Shown here one piece after another: positions 53,514 to 62,752 of a stretch of 64,000 nucleotides of DNA. The notes under the pieces were generated by a model. It did not search any database, was not told where the DNA came from, and was given only the letters and a program-made list of their open reading frames with translations. A program made the position numbers and the translations under genes. The first letter of the stretch is position 1. Each line of letters begins with the position of its first letter. The DNA comes from Pyronema omphalodes. Its lineage: Eukaryota > Ascomycota > Pezizomycetes > Pezizales > Pyronemataceae. Where the stretch lies: NCBI GenBank assembly GCA_024516155.1, contig JAJJXM010000045.1:434001-498000 (forward strand), in the 5' to 3' direction.

Positions 53514-54255
53514 GAAAAAAAAAAAAAAAAAAAAAAAAAAATTAACAATAACATTATAAAATAATATACATAGGTACTTCGGGGGAAGCAGGAGGGAAGG
53601 AGGCGAGAGGAAGCGGACGAGACAGGGGGCAATGGGAGGAGCAACGGGGGATGGTAGCTGGTTACTTTTCTTGTTTTTTCTACTGTGTCGTATGGGGGTG
53701 TCCGGGGAAGAGGGGAGACGGCGGAGGCGGGGAGACGAGGAGCGCGGGGGAGGAGGAGTGGGGACGGGGACGAGTGAGAGATGATGACGCGGAGGAGACA
53801 CAGGGGACGAGGGGAGCACGGCGAGGGCGGAATGGAGTTGAGGGAAGTAGGGAGAAGGGCAGGAGTAGACGGAGTGGCGGAGAGGGGAAAGAGGAGAGGT
53901 GGTGGCCCGGTGGAGTTATTTTTTTCTTTGCTTTTCTGTTATGTTTTGGTCTGTGGAGGAAATAAAGGCGGGAAAATGGCTAAAAATGGGTGGGGAAGGG
54001 TGGAGGATAGAGGGGAACGACCCGGCGTGGTGGCCCCTGAGTGAACAAGGCTCCTGGAACTGCCGACGCGAGATGGACTAAGGCACAAGAAAAATGGGAG
54101 ACTACACTCCCAAAAACCTCTGACAGCTCTGGGGCTTACCCAGTGGGGACCTGGCATTACACCCAGGTCCTTGACATTGTATGTAAATTGTAGATTCCGC
54201 CATAACCCTAAGGTTGGATGCGTGTATGGATAAATAAATAAAGAAATAAATAAAT
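53514..54255 (+). repeat. LINE-2 3' UTR with internal A27 run and (AAAT)n tail
   Basis: Directly after the ORF2 stop come 27 A (53515-53541), then an AT-rich patch and a purine-rich G/A region, GGAGGAAATAAAGGCGGGAAAATGG, CTTACCCAGTGGGGACCTGGCAT, CATAACCCTAAGGTTGGATGCGTGTATG, and an AAAT/AAAG tail. From the GGAGGAAATAAAGG motif onward it matches h3-h6 closely. No gene is seen. The CATAACC-AAGGTTG pair can form a small hairpin near the 3' end, which may be the RT recognition site. Confidence 0.85.
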
Positions 54256-54787
54256 GCCCACTTGGAGAGCTCCGCCTTTCTGATAAAAGTACTCACAGAT
54301 CACAAGAATCTGGAATATTTCATGAGAACGAAACTACTAAACAGATGTCAAGCACGTTGATCCGAATTCCTGTCGCGATACAACTTCGTGATCACCTACT
54401 GACCTGGGACGTTGGGAGGGAAACCAGATGCCTTGACGAGAGGAGCCGCCAATCTCCCAGGAGAAGGAGACGAACGCATACCAGCAAATCAACAAGCTGT
54501 CCTGACGCCACAAAATTTCCAATTGTGCATCATAGTGCCCATGAGGCTGGCACCCTCTGAAGTGGACCTCCTGTTTAAGGAGGGATACAAGACAGATTCA
54601 TTCCCGAACCGAGTGTTGGGAATGCTGGAAGACGGAACACAAATCTGGAAAGACATTTCACTCGCCGACTGTTCCACGTTAGAAACCGATTGTAGTATCG
54701 GGATTGTTTCTACGTCCCGCGCTGGACAAATTATGCCTAAAACTACTACAAGATCACCACGACCCTCCCACCATGGGACATCCGGGC
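54256..54787 (+). pseudogene. Ty3-B pol continuation: end of RNase H, start of integrase
   Basis: After LINE-2 the Ty3-B frame goes on: [13 protein letters not shown] (RNase H Asp in TDHKN), [21 protein letters not shown] and GKPDALTRG. Spacer and integrase N-terminus follow: EVDLLFKEGYKTDSFPNRVLGML, then LQDHHDPPTMGHPG, the His pair of the H2C2 zinc domain. LINE-3 cuts in right after GHPG at about 54788. Two or three frame shifts. The rest of Ty3-B is outside the window. Confidence 0.85.
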
Positions 54788-55552
54788 ACACCACCCAGCA
54801 AAGAGAGACCCCCCGGCCTTTTCAACAACCACACCGAAATCGCGACATTTTATTGCAGCGTGTTGTTCGCCAGCCCCAATTTACCCATTCGCAGTTTTTC
54901 CAGACCAGGCCCTCTGTTTTCGTCGAGTTTTCAGCGAAAAAAAGTTTTTCAGGTCCCTGAGAAACGCCCCGCGAACCGGTTCCATCAACACCTTCACCCC
55001 ACAACCATGAAAATCAGCCATTCCAACGCGGATTATTCGTCGCTACCGGCACACAAACGTACTCCGAAATTCCGATTCCTACCCGATCCTCCGTTGTGGA
55101 GAAACAACACCTCTCCCCCCCGATAAAGAACCCCCTCGGGCGCCCGTGAAGGCAAAACACGCTAATGCAGAGCCGCATGAGTCCGATGCGTCCGACGTTG
55201 AAATGCACCAAGACACGTGCTCTGACGTCAGCGAGGACTCCAGTGACGACGAGGCGTCTCCCTGAGACAGCTCCCCAACGCCAACTTCTCGCAACGCCAC
55301 CACCGCCCCACCCAAAACACCCCACAACAAAGAACCCCTCCTGACAACCTTGACACCCCCGATCAACTGAGCAACAACAACTCTAAATACACCATTCAAC
55401 AAACCACCGGGAAACGGAAAAAAACGCCCCGCCGCCTCCACCGCCCATTCTCACCACATCGCCGCAGACTCCACGCCCGTCTCTGCAAACGTCAAACGCC
55501 TCCAGACCGACCGCCTCAGCAGAGCCGCCCTCGCCCAATCCATCGATGTCCT

Positions 55553-57545
55553 AAAAAAAAACACCACACGGCAACGGCGACCCCCCCCCCCCCTGCATTC
55601 TCAACAACGAGCACCGCACCCCCGGTTTTCTCATCGGATTCGGATTCGCAGCACTCTGTTACGTTATTCCCTGAATTTTCAGGGAATTCTACATTGTTTT
55701 TGTTGACTCTTGTCGCAAAATCAGAGTTTTCACGAGTTTTGGCTTACCCCACCTCACGAAATGTCTCCAAAACAACGACTGAACAACGCCCAACGATCGA
55801 AACGGTCCGAAAACGCGTACAACGTTCTAGCCGACCCTCCTCATGATGGATCCAATCCTACTTTTGATGGAAGAGATGGAAAGGTTGATGAAGTTGATGA
55901 AAACTTCGCTGGAAAGCCCTTTCAGAGCGTGGCCTTGGCAGGATCACCAGTTCCTTCGGCTTCAACAAAGCAGCAACAGGCGACCACTGAACACAGCCGG
56001 TTCAGTAACTACCGTCGCTTGTGTGTATCTGCGATTAATGAAGCAGCAGTTAATGACAACTATGTCACGCTCGATCAACTGTTTAGAGACAGCCACGCTG
56101 AACTCACTGGAGCCAGCTTCCTGGAGATACAACAGATCCATCAGGACACACAGCGACGCTTCAATACGCTCGAAGAATCCATACGCAACAACAACAAAGC
56201 GATACACGGCAGATTCGATGTCTGATGACCAAATTCAATGATTTGCTCTTCGAAAACGCGACGCTGCGTGAAGCATACGACTCCACACAGGCAGTAACAA
56301 CAGCTCTCAAGGCTGCTGTGGACGCCCTGACGAAGAAAATCCACGAACAGCAACAAGTCATTTCGGCGCCCCCTTGACTGAACCTCACGGCCTCTTCTCA
56401 GCGATGGAAGAGATGACTATGCATCTGGCCGTCGTACACCATGACATCCAGGATGTCCTGGACGCTGTTCGCAACCCTCCTGGCAAGAGACAGCGAAGGC
56501 GAAGCGACCAGAACACCGAACCCACGTCATCAATGACCAGAGTACCGGTCAACACACAAACCGAGAGCTGCATCACCGGTGCGAAGCCTGACGCACTCGA
56601 AGCACGCGACCACCGCTGCCCAGGACAAACGTGATGCCCTCAAGTTAAAGTCATCCATAGCCCTCCTTGCAATCACCTCGACTGAAGCGACACCGGAACC
56701 TCAGCCTGACAGTTCCTCTGGTCAGGACACACCTCTACCCGACGCCCCAAGCACTGCCCCTGCTGAGACCAACGGATGGAAGACTGTGCAGGCGAAGGCT
56801 TCACAGAAGAAGAAGATGAAAGCGAAGGAGACGACATCTACGGCAGCGATACCCAACCAGACCCCTACAAGGAAGAATGGTAGAAGGCGAAAGAATACCC
56901 ACCAACCCAGACTGACAACCCCCTCCGCAAAGAAGACCTGGGCAGAGGTCATCAAGAGCGGAGGCATCAACGTCCAGATTGTGCTTGTGAATCACAATCT
57001 TGAACTTACGACACCACCGACAAGAAGGGGAGAGAGGCGAGGCAGCGCAGCGAGAAGGCTGAGGAAGAAGGAGGGAGAAGGGGAGAGAGGGGAGGAGAGA
57101 GGGGCAGGGCTGGCCCGGGTGTCTCAAAGGGCAAAGAGTCAGGAGACACCAGTGGAGAAGTTGAGAGAGGAGAGGAGAGTGGGGGCGCAGGTGGCCCGGC
57201 GGCTGTTTGACTCTGCTTTGGTTTTGTTTTTGCTTTGTGGAGGAAATAAAGGCAGAAAAATGGTTAAAAAGGGGAGGGGAAGGGTGGAGGAAATGGGGGA
57301 TCGACCCGGCGAGGTGGCCTCCGAGCGCACAGGGCTCCTTGTATTTGACGACGCTAGATGAACGACTGCACGGCGAGACTTGGGAGACTACACTCCCACC
57401 CACATTGACAGCTCTGGGGCTTACCCAGTGGGGACCTGGCATCACCCCAAGGTTCTTAACATTGTATTTAATTTGTAGATTCCGCCATAACCTTACCGTT
57501 GGATGTGTGTATGAATAACTAAATAAATCAATAAATGAGGGAATA
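55553..57545 (+). mobile_element. Half-LINE h3 (ORF1 only, AAAT-type tail)
   Basis: A full-length half-LINE in LINE-3 ORF1. TSD AATCCATCGATGTCCT at 55537-55552 and AATCCATCGACGTCCT at 57546-57561 (16 bp, one mismatch). Older or a different subfamily from h1/h2: the body differs at many sites and the 3' end is the AAAT type of LINE-2 (CTTACCCAGTGGGG, CATAACCTTACCGTTGG). It starts with eight A, then CACCACACGGCAACGG. Confidence 0.92.
55761..57361 (+). pseudogene. h3 ORF1-like coiled-coil protein
   Basis: The ATG at 55761 opens a frame to 56225 covering residues lost in h1/h2: RSKRSENAYNVLADPPHDGS, then FAGKPFQSVALAGSPVPSAS, YVTLDQLFRDSHAELTGASF and a coiled-coil helix (RRFNTLEESIRNNNKAIHGR). 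TGA at 56223 is one shift from continuing (KFNDLLFENATLREAYDS). Next pieces are 56404-56634 (HDIQDVLDAVRNPPGKRQRR) and 56579-57361 (AETNGWKTVQAKASQKKK, KKTWAEVIKSGGINVQIVL). It lacks RRM-like and Cys-knuckle parts, like h1 and h2. Best template for the ancestral frame. Confidence 0.72.
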
Positions 57546-57773
57546 AATCCATCGACGTCCTCCACCACAATCTTGCAACCACCGTGGACATGTTCCGCCA
57601 CGCCAACCAGACAACGAACGACAGAATCAACAAAGCGTTCAAAACAATCAACAAGAACCAGTGCCTCCTCCAATCCATCTACAATGCCGTCCAACTCCTC
57701 GCCCCCTCCCTCCTACCTAAAGGAACAACCACCGCCGAGTCCCCCGCCCCCATCTCCACATCCTCCACCCTGT

Positions 57774-59760
57774 GACACCACACAGCAACCGCTGACCCCC
57801 CCCTGCATTTTCGACAACAACCCCAAATTTCCCGGCTCTGCCGACGGAAATCGCTTTATCGCACTCAGTTTACCCCGAATCCGGATTTCCAGGGACAAAT
57901 TCCCGATTACCGTTGAGTTTCAGCGGAAAAACGCAATTCTGGGACCTCCGGACCGGCCAACGGGCCTTGCCATCGACACCGCCCCGCCCCTCCGATCATC
58001 AAACAAAACACATTTTCGGTTTCGGCACACCGAATTCCCCCCCTCCCCAAATTCCCCTTTCGCCAGCAGCACTAGTTGTGGTGGACCCCAGAATTTCCCC
58101 CCTTTCGGACCCCCTCTCTTCACGAAAATGTTTTCTCGCTTAACCAGAGCCTGTCACGTGACCCGTCGCCATCGCTTACAGCGATCCCGATTTAGCGATG
58201 GACGCTAATCCGTCCCTCCCGCTGACCCCCCCGCTATGCAGGCACCAGTTGACACCTGCAGCCCTACCACCCAGTTCCGACAACCCCCAACCCACCAAAT
58301 TATAGCCATCGATCCCACCTCCGCCATGTCCACCGACCCCCTCGCCTGTGCAGACACCCCTCACGCTGGCACATCCTCCGTCAACCCTCCATCCCGCAGA
58401 AATCCTACCTCCTCCACCTCCCGAAACACCGCCCGACTCAGCAGAGTCTCTGAATGCGACATCCACCTGCTCCGACGCACTGCCTGGGAAATGAGACGTG
58501 CCGCCATCGCTCACCTCGACAACAACCCCGCCATGCGCAACCTTGACAACACACCCGCACTGCCAGACCCTATCGACATCGACTCCGACACCGATCTTGA
58601 CGAAGAAGAAGAATACGAATCAACCCTCCAGCCAAGCGACGAATTCCTTACCACCATCGCCACCATGATCTCGAAACACACCAATGACGTCCTCTGCCCA
58701 ATTGCACAATCCATCGACAACATCAACAAGCTCATCGACAAACTCGTGAAACCGACGCCTCCGGCAACAAACCCACCAGGACAGCAACCCCCGCGTCAGC
58801 AACCCCAGAGACAACAGCAGCACCACGGGAAACACAACCTTCCCCCCACCCCACCGACCATGCACAACTCAAGATGTACTGCACGCTACACTAAGACACC
58901 CTGCGGCTCCACGGCATCCCCCTTCCCTCCCAGCACAGCACCCAACGCCCTGCCACAACACCCAGCGCCAGCAAGTCTGCCCCATGGACCTCCGGCACCG
59001 CCCCCACCAACCTCTCCGCCTCAACCCGCGCACCCCAACAAACCTCCTCGCCACGCCCAAACCCCCGCCGCAACCGAACACGCCCAGTGTCAGTCGTGAT
59101 AACATTCCCGAACCCTACAGAGATCCAAGAAAGCACAAGGATTGAAATGGGACTGACAATCAACGCCGCGCTCTCACGAAAACAGGGCCCTCCCAACATG
59201 AGCGTCACCGAAGTCAGGAGAACGATGACGGGCAACCTAATCTTAATCATGTCGGACGTCACAACTGAAGCAATGCTAACTGAACACTTAGACACCATCC
59301 ACGCGGCCGCCAAAAAAGTCAATGCGTCCATTTCTGAGGCACGACTGAATGAACGCTGGTTTGAACTCGCCGTTCACGGAATCCCCACCGCACTCTACCC
59401 CGACAGTCCCGACGGAATGCGCCTCCTGCAAGAAGAAATTCAACGAAGCAACGCTCCGATCACCTTAGCACAACCGCCCCCCTACATGACGTCCGCAGAG
59501 AAACGCGAAGGCAAATCTGCTTCCAGTGTGGTCATTGCGGTGCGCACAGCTGAAGAGTTGGCGCTCCTGGAACGCAAGAACGTTATGGTACTCTTTGAAC
59601 CTCAGAGAGCCACCAACTAGCACACTGCGTGGAAGACCGACCAGTGTCGGCGCTGCCAACTCTTCGCCCACCACCACAGCAACTGTGCCAGCCAGAACGG
59701 CCCCACCTGCGCGCTCTGCGGACAGGACCACCCTACGGAAGACCACACATGCCAGCTTCC
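57774..59760 (+). mobile_element. LINE-4 (gamma type), 5' part
   Basis: Begins CACCACACAGCAACCGCTGACCCCCC, the same 5' block as the others, in the middle of LINE-3 ORF1. A ~460 base 5' UTR (57774-58235), then an ORF1 not alike in its N-terminal half to alpha or beta types. It breaks off in the Cys knuckles at 59760 where h4 begins. No ORF2 seen. Confidence 0.8.
58236..59760 (+). pseudogene. LINE-4 ORF1 (gamma type), nearly intact N-terminal half
   Basis: ATG at 58236; 287 codons open to a TGA at 59097. N-terminal Ser/Thr/Pro-rich part, a helical RRTAWEMRRAAIAHLDNN segment, an acidic patch (IDIDSDTDLDEEEEYEST, about residues 110-128), a helix (TIATMISKHTNDVLCPIAQS), and a Pro/Gln-rich linker. 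A one-step frame change near 59090 leads to 59087-59620 with the RRM-like domain: VVITFPNPTEIQESTRIEM, TGNLILIMSD, ARLNERWFELAVHGIPTALY (compare NEKWYKLAVHGVP in LINE-5). A TAG at 59618 precedes CRRCQLFAHHHSNC and CALCGQDHPTEDHTC, where h4 cuts it. Confidence 0.8.
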
Positions 59761-60593
59761 TTTATTTATTTATTTATTTATTCATATTTATTTATTTATT
59801 CATTTATTTATTTATTCATAGACGCATCCAACCTTAGGGTTATCGCGGAATCTACAATTTAAATGCAATGTCAAGAACCTGGGTGTGATGCCAGGTCCCC
59901 ACTGGGTAAGCCCCAGAGCAGTTATGAGGGTTTGGGAGTGTAGTCTCCCATCTCATTGGGTCTGAATCCATCTCGCGTCATCAGTTCCAGAAGCCCTGTG
60001 CGCTCAGGGGCCACCACGCCGGGTCGTTCCCCTCTATCCTCCACCCTTCCCCTCCCATTTTTAACCATTTTTGCGCCTTTATTTCCTCCACAAAGCAAAA
60101 ATAAAACCAAAGCAAAGTTAAACAGCCGCCGGGCAACCTGCGCCCCCACTCTCCTCTCCTCTCTCAACTCCTCCGCTGGTGTCTCCTGACTCCTTGCCCT
60201 TTGAGACACCCGGGCCAGCCCTGCCCCTCTTCTCGTCCCCTCTCTCCCCTTCTCCCGCCATCTTCCTCAGCCTTGTCGCTGCCCCGCCTCGCCTCTCTCC
60301 CCTTCTTGTCGGTGGTGTCGTAAGTCCAAGATTGCGATTCCCAAGCACATTCTGGACGTTGATGCCTCCGCTCTTGACGACATCTGCCCAAGTCTTCTTT
60401 GCGGAGGGAGTTGTCTGTCTGGGTTGGTGGGTATTCTTTCCCCTTCCACCATTCTTTGTTGTAGGGGTCTGTTTGGGTATCGCTGCCGTAGATGTCGTCT
60501 CCTTCGCTTTCATCTTCTTCTTCTGTGTAGCCTTCGCCTCCAGAGTCTTCCATCCGTTGGTCTCAGCAGGGGCAGTGCTTGGGGCGTCGGGTA
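59761..60593 (-). mobile_element. Half-LINE h4, 5'-truncated, inverted
   Basis: A minus-strand copy. A TTTA-rich complement of the AAAT tail lies at 59761-59820, followed by the complement of CATAACC-AAGGTTGG, the 3' UTR, and ORF1 codons LPDAPSTAPAETNGWKTLEA (60595-60540 in complement), KKTWADVVKSGGINVQNVL. It stops where h5's tail begins (60594). Inserted in the LINE-4 ORF1 knuckle region; no matching TSD on the far side is seen. Confidence 0.9.
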
Positions 60594-60899
60594 GATTCAT
60601 TTATTTATTATTTATTTATTCATACACGCATCCAACCGTAAGGTTATGGCGGAATCTACAATTTAAATACAATGTTAAGGACCTGGGGGTGATGCCAGGT
60701 CCCCACTGGGTAAGCCCCAGAGCTGTCAATGTGGGTGGGAGTGTAGTCTCCCAAGTCTCGCCGTGCAGTTTTTCATCTAGCGTCGTCAGATCCAAGGAGC
60801 CCTGTGCGCTCGGAGGCCACCTCGCCGGGTTGATCCCCCATTTCCTCCACCCTTCCCCTCCCATTTTTAACCATTTTTCCGCCTTTATTTCCTCCACAA
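60594..60899 (-). mobile_element. Half-LINE h5, 3' UTR fragment, inverted
   Basis: A second minus-strand 3' end directly adjoining h4 in the same orientation: AAAT-type tail, hairpin motif, CTTACCCAGTGGGG and GGTGGCC blocks, up to the GGAGGAAATAAAGGCGG motif at about 60880-60899. The truncation lies just upstream of that motif. Nothing coding. It is followed by eight or nine unassigned bases and the LINE-5 5' block. Confidence 0.88.
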
Positions 60900-60907
60900 T
60901 GCGGACC

Positions 60908-62752
60908 CCACACCACCCAGCAAAGAGCGACCCCCCCCTGCCTTTTCAACAACCGCGCCGAAATCGCAAGATTTTATCGCGGATTATTGTTTGGCAGCCC
61001 CGAATTACCTATTCGCAGCCTTTCCAGATCAGGCCCTCTCTTTTGCGTTGAGTTTTCATCGAAAAAGAGTTTTCGGGCCCCTGAGAAAAGCCCCGCGAAC
61101 CGGTTCCATCAACACCACCCTCCACCCACATCAAAAACCATCATCTCAATCGCGGATTCCTTGTCGCTACCGCAGAAAACAACTTATTCCGAGCTTCCGA
61201 TGCCCACCCGATCCTCCGCTGTTGAGAAACAGCCCCTCCCCCGCGACAAAGCACCCCCTCGAGCGCTCGCGAAAGAAAAACGCGCTAACGCGGAGCCGCG
61301 GGGGTCCGACGCGTCCGACACGGAAACGCACGTAGACACGTGCTCTGACGTCAGCGATGACTCTAGCGACGAAGACGCGTCTTCCCGCGAAAGCTCCCCC
61401 ACCCCCGTCGCGCGCAACACCAACAACGCTCCCCCCAAAACCCCCCACAATAAGAAAACCCTCCCTGATAACAATGACACCCCCGACGTATTGACCAACC
61501 CCGACCCCAAATACACCGTTGAACGCCACACTGAACAAATCGAAGAAACGCCCAGCTGCCTCCACCGCCCACTCCATCACCCTCATCGCCGCCGACTCCA
61601 CCCCAGTCCCCGCTGGAGTCCAACGCCTCCGCCGCGACACCGACAACCCCCTGTTTACGAACCCCACCACCGACAGCCTCGCAACATCCATCGACCAACT
61701 CAACGACAATCTCAACACCGCCACGGACATGTTTCGACACGCCGACAAAGCCACCAACGACAGAGTCACTCAGGCGTTCCGATCTATCCACAAATACCAG
61801 TCTACAATCCGTGCCGTCCACGACCTCCTGTCCCGCATTGCCCCCGTCATACTCCCAAATGAAGACATCTCAGCCCTCCTTTCCCCCGTCGAATCCTCCT
61901 CCACCCCCGAGAACCCCACTACCCTCGCCCCACCCCCCCCCGAATCCAACGATCTCCCCTCTATTCACGTCCCCACCCCCGCTGCCCCCTCCCCTAAGGA
62001 ACTTTCCTACTGGAAGAAGCGCTGTCTTGACGCCGAGAACGAGCTCAAGAAACACAAGATCCCCCTCCCCGTCCATGCCCCACGCCCCGATCAAAACCCC
62101 TCCACCCCATGGCAAGAAGAAGTACCCGCAACGAAGAAGTTATTCCCCTGCTACCCCCCACCTCGTAAACAAACCACCAAACCCGTCAAAGCCCAAAGAA
62201 AGAATCCCCCCCCCCCCCCACCGACATTATTATCCCATGCCCAGACCCCCGTTCTTTCCCAGAGAGCTCCAAGATAGCAATCGGAACTGCCGTCAACGAC
62301 GCCTTGCGCGCAGCAAATGTTGCTGAGAAGGTCTCCATCTCGATGGTGAAGAAGAACGTGAAAGGAAATCTTATTTTGACCCCCCCCCCCCCCCAAATTA
62401 CACCCGCCGATATTGCCCCCCACCCTGCCCCTCATACTCGAAGCCGCCCGCACAGTACACCCTACGTTGCTGCCCCCCCGCATAAACGAGAAGTGGTACA
62501 AACTAGCGGTCCACGGCGTACCACCCGAGTACTACCCAGACTCCGAAGAAGGCATGCAAAAACTGCAAGTTGAGATCGAACGTAACCACTCCGTCAGATT
62601 AACCCAACCCACCGCGGTACATATCCCACCCCGACAAACGGGCCGGTAAGTCGGCGTCGAGCGTCATGATTGCCCTCAACTCCCTCAACCGACTACAACA
62701 CATTGAAACGCACGAAGGTCGTCGTCTTGTTCGAACCCACGAAAAGTCACCG
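60908..62752 (+). mobile_element. LINE-5 (beta type), 5' part
   Basis: Starts CACACCACCCAGCAAAGAGCGACC. The 5' UTR matches LINE-2 21175-21537, and gives the uninterrupted sequence around the h2 insertion site (GACAAAGCACCCCCTCGAGCG at about 61248). It runs through ORF1 into the segment before the Cys knuckles and is cut by LTR C2 at 62753. No ORF2 is in the window. Confidence 0.88.
61201..62752 (+). pseudogene. LINE-5 ORF1 (beta type)
   Basis: The best preserved beta ORF1. ATG 61201 (M-P-T-R-S-S-A-V-E). Acidic block DTCSDVSDDSSDEDASSRES; a shift near 61515; then 61519-62277 open with DMFRHADKATNDRVTQAFRS, IHKYQSTIRAVHDLLSRI (coiled coil), KELSYWKKRCLDAENELKKH (second helix) and a Pro-rich linker. 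A C-run at 62207-62218 shifts to the RRM-like part: IIIPCPDPRSFPESSKIAIG, VKKNVKGNLILTPPPP, a second C-run at 62381-62394, then INEKWYKLAVHGVPPEYY (62478-62535). It ends in TKVVVLFEPTKSH before the LTR; the Cys knuckles are beyond. Confidence 0.82.

Larger units (their letters stand above)
21169..54255 (+). mobile_element. LINE-2 (beta type): one LINE expanded to 33 kb by nested insertions
   Basis: A single LINE whose parts are 21169-21537 (5' UTR), 23508-26168 (ORF1, endonuclease), 33848-34831 (linker, RT start), 48560-48930 (RT), 51686-53513 (thumb, RNase H, C-terminus) and 53514-54255 (3' UTR and tail). Each junction resumes the expected protein. Its own TSD in Ty3-B is imperfect: CCCACTTCGAG at 21158-21168 and CCCACTTGGAG at 54257-54267. 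After 54256 the RNase H of Ty3-B continues. Without inserts LINE-2 is about 6 kb and complete end to end, though broken in frame. Confidence 0.85.
54788..57773 (+). mobile_element. LINE-3 (alpha type), ORF1 part only
   Basis: Starts with ACACCACCCAGCAAAGAGAGACC, close to the starts of LINE-1, LINE-2 and LINE-5. The 5' UTR and ORF1 start match LINE-1. h3 is inserted at 55553-57545. After it, IDVLHHNLATT-DMFRHANQTTND continues exactly as in LINE-1, up to 57773 where LINE-4 begins. No ORF2 remains in the window, so its 3' part is either lost or beyond later insertions. Confidence 0.8.
55007..57773 (+). pseudogene. LINE-3 ORF1, split by h3
   Basis: Alpha-type ORF1. N-terminal part 55007-55552 contains the acidic DTCSDVSEDSSDDEASP block (a TGA follows it) and RPAASTAHS-type linker in shifting frames. 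The second part, 57546-57773, is open: DMFRHANQTTNDRINKAFKT, NKNQCLLQSIYNAVQLLAPS. This aligns with LINE-1 residues 185-255. Broken by nonsense codons and by h3. Confidence 0.75.

Noticed and set aside
53478..53819. Minus-strand frame with a Phe run near LINE-2 end
   Set aside because: Translation of the complement of the A27 run and the purine-rich 3' UTR; no homology-like motif.
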